Positions 17,808 to 25,843 of a DNA stretch of 64,000 bases are shown piece after piece. How positions within the stretch are numbered: position 1 is the first letter of the stretch; the number at the start of each line of letters is the position of its first letter. The stretch is from Frankia casuarinae (GTDB taxonomy: Bacteria; Actinomycetota; Actinomycetes; Frankiales; Frankiaceae): positions 2,356,001-2,420,000 of the forward strand of contig NC_007777.1 of the NCBI RefSeq assembly GCF_000013345.1, written 5' to 3'. Made by a program: the position numbers and the translations under genes. The notes beneath the pieces are model-generated. The model was not told the DNA's origin. It was given only the letters and a program-made list of their open reading frames with translations, and made no database searches.

Positions 17808-18673
17808 ACACCGTTCTCGCCGGGCCGTCGGCCGGGCCGGCCGCAGGCGCGCCGCGGCCGGCCTCGGCCGTCGACCCGGCAGCCGCCGTTGCCCGTACCC
17901 GGGCCCGCGCCGGGGTGGGGGACACCCTTACCCAGAGCTTCGCGATGGCCTGGCGAGCGCTGAAGAAGATGCGCCGCAACCCGGAACAGTTCTTCGACGT
18001 GGCGCTCCAGCCGCTGCTGTTCACCGCGATGTTCGCCTACGTGTTCGGCGGCGCGATCTCCGGCGACGTCCACAGCTACCTGCCGCTGCTCATCCCCGGC
18101 ATCGTCGCCCAGACCGTGCTCACCACCTGCATGGCCACCGGTACGCAGCTGCGGGAGGACATGGACAAGGGGGTCTTCGACCGGTTCCGGTCCCTGCCGA
18201 TGTCCCGGATCGCGCCGCTGGCCGGGCCGATGATCGCCGACCTGGTCCGCTACCTGATCGCGGCGAGCCTGACCTACCTGATGGGCCTGATCCTCGGCTA
18301 CCGGCCCGGCGGCGGCGTGCCCGGCGTGCTCGGCGCGATCGTGCTCGCGGTCCTGACCGGCTGGGCGATCGCGTGGGCGTTCACCTGGATCGGCACGGTC
18401 GCCCGCAGCGCCCGCAGCGTGCAGGGAATCTCGATGATGATCCTGTTTCCGCTGACCTTCCTGTCCAACGCGTTCGTGCCGGCGAAGACGCTGCCGGGCT
18501 GGCTGGAGACCTTCACCAGGGTCAATCCGGTGTCACACCTGGTCTCCGCCACGCGGGACCTGGCCAACAACGGCGTGCTCACCGGGCAGGTCGGCTGGAC
18601 GCTGCTCACCGGTCTCGCCGTGATCGTGATCTTCCTGCCGATGTCGGTCGTCAGCTACAAGCGGCACCTGTAG
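17804..18673 (+). CDS. ABC-2 type permease, DrrB type
   Basis: This 289-aa membrane partner of the preceding ATPase has a roughly 35-residue cytoplasmic Ala/Pro-rich N-terminus followed by six hydrophobic segments. Typical DrrB features are RNPEQFFDVALQPLLFT, REDMDKGVFDRFRSLPMSR (the coupling-helix region) and FLSNAFVPAKTLPGWLETF near the end. With the ATPase it would export a hydrophobic compound or lipid. Its last 141 bp are also read on the opposite strand by the end of the SARP-like regulator. Confidence 0.9.
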   Translation: MNTVLAGPSAGPAAGAPRPASAVDPAAAVARTRARAGVGDTLTQSFAMAWRALKKMRRNPEQFFDVALQPLLFTAMFAYVFGGAISGDVHSYLPLLIPGIVAQTVLTTCMATGTQLREDMDKGVFDRFRSLPMSRIAPLAGPMIADLVRYLIAASLTYLMGLILGYRPGGGVPGVLGAIVLAVLTGWAIAWAFTWIGTVARSARSVQGISMMILFPLTFLSNAFVPAKTLPGWLETFTRVNPVSHLVSATRDLANNGVLTGQVGWTLLTGLAVIVIFLPMSVVSYKRHL

Positions 18674-21600
18674 CCCGTGCCCCGGCGATGCCCCGTCGCG
18701 GCCCGGTGGTAGATCGGCCAGCCGCTCGGCCAGCCGTTCGACGAGGATGCACGCCTCGTCGAACAGCTGTGCCGGGCGCCGGGCCTCGGCGTCCGACCGG
18801 GCTGCCGGGAGTGCGCCGGGTGCCCGGCGCTCGGCGAGCGCCTCGACCCGGGCCCACCCCAGCGACGGGATCGTCGCGATGTAGGAGAAACGCTTCGCCA
18901 GCGCGAGCAGCTGGACCGCCTCCCGCACTGTCATCCCGGCCGGCATCCCGGCCGGCCGGCCGTCGCGAAGGCCCCAGACGCCGAACGCGAACAGCAGCGT
19001 CCCGCACGCCGGATAGTCGATCGTGGCCCGGCTGCGTCGCAACGCGTCGGCACACCGGACGAGACTGGCGCGAAACAGGTCGTGGCCGGTGGCGAGGTCG
19101 TCGGCGCTGGCCGCGTGCCAGGCGAAGGCGGCGAGCGCCACCGCGTCGCCGGCCAGCACCCAGGGCTCGACGCCGGTCGTTGCGACGCCGGGCCATCGCA
19201 ACGCCCGCATCCCCGCTGCCGCGTCCAGATGCTGGCGCAGGCCCACAGCCGTGTCGCCGCGCACGATCGCGAGCTCGGCCCGGCCGATCGCCGCCATCAT
19301 CGGGCCGCCGTACACGGCCCCGTCCGACGGGTCGATCTGGGCGAGATACTCCTCGGCCGCGTCGAGCCGGCCGCCGTTGACGGCGTCGAACGCCAGCAGC
19401 ACCCGCAGCTGTGCGACGTCGTCGCGGGCACCGAGCCGTTCCAGGACCGGCAGGGCCGCCTGGGCGTGGGAACGGGCGACGGCGAAATCTCCGCGCCGCA
19501 TCGTCAGCTCGGCCAGCCGGGTGTGCACCATGGCCGTCAGCCACGGCCCTTCCCGCGGTGTGGCCAGGGCCAGCGTCTGCTCGGCGGCTGCCGCCGAGGC
19601 CAGTGCCTCACCGGCGTTCTCGTGCAGATGGGCCAGCCACACCAGACAGACCAGGCGCAGGTGCCGGTCGGCGCCGTCCGCCAGCCGCACGAGCTGTGTC
19701 TCGGTGTCCGTGGGCTGTGCCGGGTCGAGGGCGAGCAGCACCCGCGCCGTGTTGGCCAGCCACGGGTCGCCCGCAGCCTCGGGGCCGAGCCGCTCCAGCA
19801 GCTCGCGGATCGGCGCCGGGAGAAGCCCGTCCCCCACGAAGATCGCGACCGTCGCCATCGCGGTCCCGGCAGCCACGGCCGCCTGAGCCGCGGCGGGCTG
19901 CGGTGTCCAGCCGGACAGCATCGCGGTGACCGCGTCGATCAGCACCGACATCCGGAGGTGCTCGCCGCGGATCGCCCAGAACATACCGAGCACCGCCAGC
20001 AGCCGCACGACCGTCTCGGTGTCGCCGTCGGCCACCGCGTCACGCAACTCGTCGGCGAGGTTCGTCTCCTCGGCCGCGATCGCGTCGATCGCCGCGAACT
20101 GCCGCTCCGTGACCAGACCCACGCCGTGCCGGGTGGCGTAGCCGACCGCCCAGTCCCGCTGGGCCCGTCGCGCCGCGACCTGCTCGCCGGATTCGGCCAG
20201 CCGCAGCCGGCCGAACTCCCGGACCGTCTCCAACATCCGATAACGCACTCCGCCGGCCGGCTCGCGCACGCTCAGCAACGACTGTTCGACGAGGTTCTGC
20301 ACCGCGTCGACCGCGTTGACGGGATCGGAACCCGCTGCCTCGTCGGCGGGGCCGGGGGCGGCGAGGATCTCCTCCGCCGCCTCCAGGGTAAAACCGTCCG
20401 GGAACAGCGCCAGCCGGCGCAGCGAGCGCCGTTCCGGCTCCGCCAGCAGGTTCCACGACCAGTCGATCACGGCGAGCAGCGTGCGGTGGCGGTCCGGGGC
20501 GGCGCGGTCTCCGCCGCGCAGCAAGGCGAACCGGTCCGCCAGCCGCCGGTCGACGTCCTCCACCGACATCGCCCGGACCCGAGCCGCCGCCAGCTCGATC
20601 GCCAGCGGAAGCCCGTCGAGCCGGTCGACGATCCGGCCGACCACCTCACGGTCGAGCCGGACGGTGGGGCGGGCCGCGGTGGCACGCTGGCTGAACAGCT
20701 CGACCGCGTCGGCGCGGACCAGCTCGCCGAGCAGGTAGACCCGCTCGGCACCGATCGCGAGCGGCGCCCGGCTCGTCGTGAGCACCCGCAGGTCGGCGGT
20801 GGCCGTGACGAGGAAGGCGACCAGCTCGGCGACCTCGGCGACAAGATGCTCGCAGTTGTCCAACAGCAGCAGGCCCGGCCCCCGCGCCAGTCGCGCGGCG
20901 ATCCGCGCGCGCAGGTCGGCGCGCTGCGCGGGGGTCAGCACCCGGCGGTCGCCGATCGAGTCGCGGACGCCGAGCGCGGAGCCGACCTCGCCGATCAGGT
21001 CCTCGGGCGCCGCCACCCCGACCAGGTGGACGACGTGCACCACCGGCAGCGTGCTGTCCCGGGCGAGCAGATGGGCCAGGCGGGTCTTCCCGAGGCCACC
21101 CGGCCCGACGATCGACACCACCCGCGACCGGTCCAGTAACGCCCGCAGCCGCTCGACGTCGTGCTGGCGGCCCAGCAGGGGAGTGGCGTCGTATCGGATC
21201 CCGCCCCGGACGGGCCGGTCGAGGGCGAGCAGATCGCGCTGGACCCGGGTGAGTGTCTCCCCGGGGCTGGTCCCCAGCCGTTCCCGCAGGTCCCGGCGGT
21301 AGCGCTCGAATCGTCCCAACGCCGCCGCGGGCCCGCGCACCGCGGCCTCGCTGCGTAGCAGGTCGACCAGCAGGTCCTCGTCGTCGGGCTGCTGCGCGTG
21401 CGCCGCCTCCAGGAGCCCGAGCGCCTTGGCATGCTCACCTGTACGACTCGTGGCCCGGGCCAACAGCAGTCGGGCCGCCGCCAGGTCGCGGCCGGCCGCC
21501 CGGCGCACGCCGGCGAGCGGCCCGGAGCCGTTCACCGGCACCGGCGGCAGCGCCGCGCCGAGGTCCAGCGCAGCGCGGGCCCGCTCGACGGCGGCCCGCG

Positions 21601-21934
21601 GATCGACAGCGACGAGTTCGGCGGCCTCGGCCACCAGCCGGCCCAGCAGACAGCTGTCGACCTGCGTCGGCAGGAGACCGAGCCGGTAGCCGTCACCGTC
21701 GCGCACCACCGCACCGGCACCGCACGCCGCCCTGGTCCGCGAGACGACCACCTGAAGGCCCTTGGCCGGGTTGGCCAACGACCCCTCGCCCCAGATCATC
21801 TCGGCCAGCCGCTGCGCCCGCACCGGCCGGCCGGGCTCGGATGCCAGCGCCGCCAGCAACGCCCGGGGGCGGTCGCCCATCACCGGGGTGCCCTCCCAGC
21901 GCACCCCGTCCAGGAGCATGAGGCTCACGACCAC
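18533..21934 (-). CDS. SARP/AfsR-like regulator (winged helix-BTAD-ATPase-TPR)
   Basis: This giant regulator of about 1133 aa has an OmpR-type winged helix (residues about 1-95, with DRPRALLAALASEPG) and a bacterial transcriptional activation domain. An NB-ARC/AAA-like ATPase follows (Walker A GPGGLGKTRLA near 276; Walker B LLLLDNCEHL near 351), then a long alpha-helical TPR-like C-terminus. Such proteins activate secondary-metabolite or transport genes. I chose the GTG at 21934 because TAGACT, a good -10, ends 7 bp upstream, giving a leaderless transcript; GTG 21928 and ATG 21919 are alternatives. The frame stays open to 22441, but that part lacks homology. The last 47 residues are antisense to the permease gene, so the original stop may have been lost. 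Confidence 0.8.
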   Translation of the reverse strand: MVVSLMLLDGVRWEGTPVMGDRPRALLAALASEPGRPVRAQRLAEMIWGEGSLANPAKGLQVVVSRTRAACGAGAVVRDGDGYRLGLLPTQVDSCLLGRLVAEAAELVAVDPRAAVERARAALDLGAALPPVPVNGSGPLAGVRRAAGRDLAAARLLLARATSRTGEHAKALGLLEAAHAQQPDDEDLLVDLLRSEAAVRGPAAALGRFERYRRDLRERLGTSPGETLTRVQRDLLALDRPVRGGIRYDATPLLGRQHDVERLRALLDRSRVVSIVGPGGLGKTRLAHLLARDSTLPVVHVVHLVGVAAPEDLIGEVGSALGVRDSIGDRRVLTPAQRADLRARIAARLARGPGLLLLDNCEHLVAEVAELVAFLVTATADLRVLTTSRAPLAIGAERVYLLGELVRADAVELFSQRATAARPTVRLDREVVGRIVDRLDGLPLAIELAAARVRAMSVEDVDRRLADRFALLRGGDRAAPDRHRTLLAVIDWSWNLLAEPERRSLRRLALFPDGFTLEAAEEILAAPGPADEAAGSDPVNAVDAVQNLVEQSLLSVREPAGGVRYRMLETVREFGRLRLAESGEQVAARRAQRDWAVGYATRHGVGLVTERQFAAIDAIAAEETNLADELRDAVADGDTETVVRLLAVLGMFWAIRGEHLRMSVLIDAVTAMLSGWTPQPAAAQAAVAAGTAMATVAIFVGDGLLPAPIRELLERLGPEAAGDPWLANTARVLLALDPAQPTDTETQLVRLADGADRHLRLVCLVWLAHLHENAGEALASAAAAEQTLALATPREGPWLTAMVHTRLAELTMRRGDFAVARSHAQAALPVLERLGARDDVAQLRVLLAFDAVNGGRLDAAEEYLAQIDPSDGAVYGGPMMAAIGRAELAIVRGDTAVGLRQHLDAAAGMRALRWPGVATTGVEPWVLAGDAVALAAFAWHAASADDLATGHDLFRASLVRCADALRRSRATIDYPACGTLLFAFGVWGLRDGRPAGMPAGMTVREAVQLLALAKRFSYIATIPSLGWARVEALAERRAPGALPAARSDAEARRPAQLFDEACILVERLAERLADLPPGRDGASPGHGLQVPLVADDRHRQEDHDHGETGEQRPADLPGEHAVVGQVPRGGDQV

Positions 21935-21941
21935 TCTGATC

Positions 21942-21947
21942 AGTCTA
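21942..21947 (-). promoter_or_regulatory. -10 element (TAGACT) of the SARP-like gene
   Basis: TAGACT on the minus strand matches TANNNT and is followed 7 bp later by the GTG at 21934, consistent with a leaderless mRNA. Confidence 0.4.
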
Positions 21948-22015
21948 GAACGGCAGCCAGGAACGATCCGTACGTCCCCAGGAGCGTTGCCAGGGCCGGT
22001 TCCGCGGTCGAGCGA

Positions 22016-22060
22016 CATGGTCCGGGCGACGGCATGGTCCGGGCGACGGCATGGTCCGGG
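22016..22060. repeat. 17-bp tandem repeat, about 2.6 copies
   Basis: CATGGTCCGGGCGACGG is repeated at 22016-22032 and 22033-22049, with a partial copy to 22060. It lies in the 311-bp gap between the divergent SARP-like and DUF2786 genes, which otherwise contains no gene. Confidence 0.9.
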
Positions 22061-22245
22061 GCTGGTTCGTTCGGGCCGCCCGCCGAGCACATCGCCATGA
22101 CGAACCTCAACGAGGTGAATAAGTGGATCATTCTGCCGTATGGCCGCGGAGTTGATCACCGAACCTGGGGTCGGTCCTTCTCGCTCCGGTCGACATGCGA
22201 TCCTTGGGGACGAGAGATCAGGACTCCCGCTGAGCGAGGTGATGG

Positions 22246-23649
22246 GTGGGCAGCCGGAACCGGGAACGACGCAAGGCAAAACAGAAGGCCCGCGCGAACC
22301 GTGTCCGCGCCCAGGCGCCGGAGTCCGGGGCAGGGGCCTTCTACCAGGAGGAGCGCGGCCAGCGGGAGATGTTTCGCCGGATCGCCGATCAGCTGGTCGC
22401 GGCGGCGCTGAACGCCCAGCTCGCCCGGGATGAGGCGGCACTGGCCGAGTACGTGGAGTTGCTCGTCGCCGCGCCGGGCGGGCCGGCCGGACGCCGAGTT
22501 GTCAATCGGTCCCTGGCCGGGTGGTTCGACCGCACCGTCGAGGCCGCCTGGCAGCGCGGCTGGCAGCCGGCTGACGTGCACCGGATCGTGAACCGTCAGG
22601 CAGGCCAGCGCCAGGCGCGACTCGCCGTCGACGCCATCGCCGGCCAGATGCGGCAATACGCGGCCGCCACCGTCGACGAGCGGTGGAAGAACCAGCTGTA
22701 TGATCTTAACGCCGTTCTGTGGTGGGAGGATGACGGCACCTGGCTGGACGCCTGGGGTGACCGGGAGGGCCGGGACCGGGCGGAGGCGCTTGCCGACACC
22801 CTTGGTCTGCTCACCCTTCTGCACACCCTTCCCGCGATCGAATCCCTGTGCCCCCCGCCAGGCACCACACGACGCGACCCACCAGGTCGCCCCGCGGGAC
22901 GCGGCCACGGCCAGGCGGACCCGGGCCACCGGGCCGGGGCCGGCCGGAGCGCCGACCCACGCATCCTCGACAAGGTCCGGGCGCTGCTGGCGAAGGCCGA
23001 ATCAACCGGGTTCGCGGACGAGGCTGAGGCGCTGACCGCCAAGGCACAGCAGCTCATGGCCCGGCACAGCATCGACGAGGCGCTGCTCGCGGCGCGGGAG
23101 GGAACCCGCGACGAGCCGGCCGGCCGCCGGGTCGGCGTCGACAGCCCTTACGAGGCGGCCAAGGCCAGCCTGCTCGACGTGGTCGCCGGTGCAAACCGAT
23201 GCCGTTCGGTGTGGACAAAGAACCTCGGGTTCGCCACGGTGATCGGTTTCCAGCCTGACCTCGACGCCGTCGAACTGCTGTACACCTCGCTCCTGGTCCA
23301 GGCGACCGCGGCGATGATGCAGGCCGGGTCCCGCCACGGGCGGTCCCGCACCCGGTCGTTCCGCCAGTCGTTCCTCGCCTCGTTCGCGGTCCGGATCGGC
23401 CAACGCCTGACGGCCGCTACCGAGCAGGCCAGTGAACAGGCCGCGGTCGAGGCGGGCGAGAGCCGGCTGCTGCCTGTGCTCGCCGCCCGTGGCGACGCCG
23501 TGAAGGAGGCAGCCGAGACGATGTTCCCGCAGGTCGTCGCCCGGGCGGTGAACGCGACCGACGGCGAGGGGTGGGCGTCCGGCCGGGCCGCCGCTGACCT
23601 CGCCTCCCTGCACACCTACGGCGAGGTGACCACCGCCCGGTCCCGATAG
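22246..23649 (+). CDS. DUF2786-domain protein
   Basis: This 467-aa protein of unknown function starts with a very basic helix (GSRNRERRKAKQKARANR). The DUF2786 domain lies at about residues 236-276 (ILDKVRALLAKAESTGFADEAEALTAKAQQL). Long helical regions and a proline/arginine-rich linker (about 205-235) surround it. GTG 22246 is preceded by GAGGTGATG. DUF2786 proteins are frequent in actinobacteria and phages, but no activity is established. It is divergent from the SARP-like regulator. Confidence 0.85.
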   Translation: MGSRNRERRKAKQKARANRVRAQAPESGAGAFYQEERGQREMFRRIADQLVAAALNAQLARDEAALAEYVELLVAAPGGPAGRRVVNRSLAGWFDRTVEAAWQRGWQPADVHRIVNRQAGQRQARLAVDAIAGQMRQYAAATVDERWKNQLYDLNAVLWWEDDGTWLDAWGDREGRDRAEALADTLGLLTLLHTLPAIESLCPPPGTTRRDPPGRPAGRGHGQADPGHRAGAGRSADPRILDKVRALLAKAESTGFADEAEALTAKAQQLMARHSIDEALLAAREGTRDEPAGRRVGVDSPYEAAKASLLDVVAGANRCRSVWTKNLGFATVIGFQPDLDAVELLYTSLLVQATAAMMQAGSRHGRSRTRSFRQSFLASFAVRIGQRLTAATEQASEQAAVEAGESRLLPVLAARGDAVKEAAETMFPQVVARAVNATDGEGWASGRAAADLASLHTYGEVTTARSR

Positions 23650-23767
23650 CCATGGCGCCGGAGCCGGCCCTCGCCTCACCGGTCACGCGATCATCCTGTT
23701 CGGGGCGGGACAGGCCCGCGTGCGGGCGCACCTCGCGCATCCGCTGGGAGTGAAGGGCTTCGCCGTC

Positions 23768-23950
23768 TCATGTGGGGGGTGGGAGTTTCTTCCGGCAGGT
23801 GATCGTGGCGGCCAGAGTGAGGAACCCGAGGAAGTTCCGGCCATCGCGTTCGTAGCGGATGGTCAACCGGCGGTAGCCATCCAGCCAGGAGATCGTTCTC
23901 TCGCCTTTCCACCGATGCCGGCCGAGACGTTCGGTGCTGTCCACCGTCGT
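23768..23950 (-). pseudogene. C-terminal fragment of an IS5-type transposase
   Basis: The minus strand encodes VDSTERLGRHRWKGERTISW and a tail ending FLTLAATITCRKKLPPPT. It is closely similar to the end of the intact transposase at 24169-24992 (which has WKVERTLAWLGGYRRLTIRY) but inverted relative to it. Only the last 60 or so residues, including the catalytic Glu region, remain. It is a decayed relative of the neighbouring element. Confidence 0.85.
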
Positions 23951-24126
23951 GTTCACACTGCCCGCCGGAGACGCACCCACCTGGCTGGACGCGCGTCAGG
24001 GCTGTTCGCCGCGCGCTGGATCATCGACATACCCGGGGGGAGCTCACTCGTCGAGTTCGTAATCGAACCAAATGTGGTGGGTGTCGTCGGAGTCGATCTC
24101 CATGCCGCCGGTGCCGCGGATGCCGG
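23951..24126. other. Short stretch between IS remnant and intact IS
   Basis: The minus strand reads a short acidic peptide tail (MEIDSDDTHHIWFDYELDE, stop at about 24049) immediately left of the IS. If the element is excised, this frame joins sequence just past the nitrobindin-like gene stop. It may be a tiny gene or a remnant; I cannot name it. Confidence 0.25.
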
Positions 24127-24168
24127 TAAGAGCGTGTCTCGCGTGGCCGCTCCGGGTACATATCGATC

Positions 24169-24992
24169 ATGGATGTGTTGGGGAGCAGCCTCGCCGGGCG
24201 GCTGGTCCCGGACGAGTTGTGGGAGCTGGTGGAACCGCTGCTGCCCCGGTTCGAGGCCCGCTGGCAGGGCGGTGGGACTGCCCCGATCGAGGATCGGGCG
24301 GTGTTTACCGCGGTGGTCTACGTGCTGACCTCGGGGTGTGCTTGGCGGCATCTGCCGTCCGAGTTCGGGGTGTCGGTACCCACGGCGCACCGTCGGTTCC
24401 AGGCGTGGACCCGGGCGGGTGTCTGGCCTCGACCGCACCGCAAGATCTTGGATCTGCACGGTGTGGCCGGACGGGTCGACTGGTCATCGGCGATCGTGGA
24501 CGCGGCCAGCCTGCGAGCGAAAAAGGGGGAAGCCTGACCGGTCCGAACCCGGTCGACCGCGGCAAACCGGGCTCGAAGATCCATGTCCTGACCGACGCGG
24601 GCGGGCTGCCGCTGGTCGTGGCGGTCTCCCCGGCGAACCCGCACGACAGCGGGGCCTTCGTCCCGCTGGTGGCCAGCATCCCGGCGATCCGTTCCCGCCG
24701 TGGACCGCGGCGGCGCCACCCGGCCAAGCTGCGTGCGGACAAGGCCTACGATCAGCCGGAACGACGGCGTTTCCTGCGCCGGCGCGGTATCGCGGTGCGG
24801 ATCGCCCGCCGTGGTGTGGACAGTACCGAACGCCTCGGCCGGCACCGGTGGAAAGTCGAGAGAACCCTGGCCTGGCTCGGTGGCTACCGCCGTCTCACCA
24901 TCCGCTACGAACGCAACGGCTACAACTTCCTCGGGTTCCTCTGCCTGGCTGCCGCGATCACCTGCTGGAAGAAGCTCCCGCACTCGACGTGA
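24169..24992 (+). CDS. IS5-family transposase (two frames joined by -1 frameshift)
   Basis: The first frame (24169-24537, 122 aa) carries the N-terminal DUF4096 domain (LVPDELWELVEPLLPRF, SGCAWRHLPSEFG) and the first catalytic Asp region (IVDAASLRAKKG). The second frame, one base back, covers the rest of the DDE domain: KIHVLTDAGGLPL, LRADKAYD with the second Asp, and GRHRWKVERTLAWL with the Glu, ending in KKLPHST. A slippery A-AAG-GGG at 24522-24528 would join them into one DDE transposase of about 274 aa, the normal size. Confidence 0.85.
24522..24528 (+). promoter_or_regulatory. Probable -1 ribosomal frameshift site
   Basis: The heptamer A-AAG-GGG in the frame of the upstream ORF fits X-XXY-YYZ. 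It lies three codons before that frame's stop and inside the overlap with the second frame. Several IS5-family elements use such programmed slippage to make full transposase. Confidence 0.6.
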
Positions 24993-25013
24993 GACACGCT
25001 CTAAGCCGGGCGG

Positions 25014-25622
25014 CTAAGCGTCGGACAGGCGCCGCAGCACATTGCGGTCCGTATGGGCGACCGGGTCGGACACCCGCTCGTGATCGATGGTGGTCGTGGA
25101 GGTGTAGGCGAAGCTCCCGTTGCCGGTGACGGTGATGCTCACCTCGTAGCGGATACTGTTCGCAGCGCGCGCCAGGTAGGGGTTGGACAGGATGCCGTAC
25201 GTGGGGGAGCCGGCCTGCGCCCGCAGGGTGAAGTCGGTCGCGTCCGGCGCCACGGCACCACCGGCGATCAGGACCGCACCGCGGGGCACCATGAAGCACC
25301 GCATGACGTGGCCGAGATTGGCGTCCCACAGCCAGTAGCCGATCTCAGTGTGGAACGCCTTCTCCTCGCCAGCCCGCCACGCGGCCATGTGGTAGTCGAG
25401 GCCGTAGAGACACTGCGGGCCGTTGTCCACGGGACCGAAGGGCTTGAAGGTGACCCTCTCGCGGTACGGGGTCTCGATAATCGTGCCCTCGGCGTTGCCG
25501 AAGGCAACGTCCACCCCCTGGTCGCCCTCCCACGCACCGGCCAGGGCCGCCAACGGACCGAACTCCGGGCCGACTTTTCCCGCCTTCTCCGTCTTCCCTG
25601 GCTTTCCTGTCGTTTTCGTCAC
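25014..25622 (-). CDS. Nitrobindin-like (heme-binding beta-barrel, FABP-like) protein
   Basis: This 202-aa protein resembles the nitrobindin/THAP4-type family: GPLAALAGAWEGDQGVD at the start of the barrel, a GYWLWDANLGHVMRCFMVPRG strand pair and a short C-terminal His region (DHERVSDPVAHTD). Known nitrobindins bind ferric heme and handle NO or peroxynitrite. The classical proximal His is near the C-terminus, and a His is present there. GTG 25622 has AAGGAGGA 7 nt upstream, which decides the start over an ATG at 25676. The first 17 residues form a Lys/Gly-rich tail. It lies downstream of nifJ on the same strand. Confidence 0.65.
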   Translation of the reverse strand: MTKTTGKPGKTEKAGKVGPEFGPLAALAGAWEGDQGVDVAFGNAEGTIIETPYRERVTFKPFGPVDNGPQCLYGLDYHMAAWRAGEEKAFHTEIGYWLWDANLGHVMRCFMVPRGAVLIAGGAVAPDATDFTLRAQAGSPTYGILSNPYLARAANSIRYEVSITVTGNGSFAYTSTTTIDHERVSDPVAHTDRNVLRRLSDA

Positions 25623-25843
25623 CGCAAATCCTCCTTGAACGAGGAACCACCTACAGGTGGCACAATTCCGGAACATGCCCGGAACATCTCGACATTACTG
25701 TCAAATTCCTGCAAGCCGCTGTTGCGCGACTCTCAAGCCGCGCCGGACGGCACATTCACCGTGCTCACGGGCTCGCCCTCAAGATCGAACATTTCGCCGG
25801 TCTGTGGGCACGGCGCTTTGGTGGGTACGGCGCCGCTTCAGTC

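Larger units (their letters stand above)
24130..25001 (+). mobile_element. IS5-family insertion sequence (872 bp)
   Basis: Terminal inverted repeats GAGCGTGTCTC (plus three further matching bases after one mismatch) bound the element. TAA is present directly on both sides (24127-24129 and 25002-25004), a 3-bp target duplication of the TNA type used by IS427/IS1031-like members. Inside is a two-frame transposase with a likely frameshift site. The intact ends and duplication suggest recent insertion. Confidence 0.9.

Noticed and set aside
19082-21139. Long plus-strand open frame opposite the SARP-like regulator
   Set aside because: Antisense shadow of a gene with several recognisable motifs.
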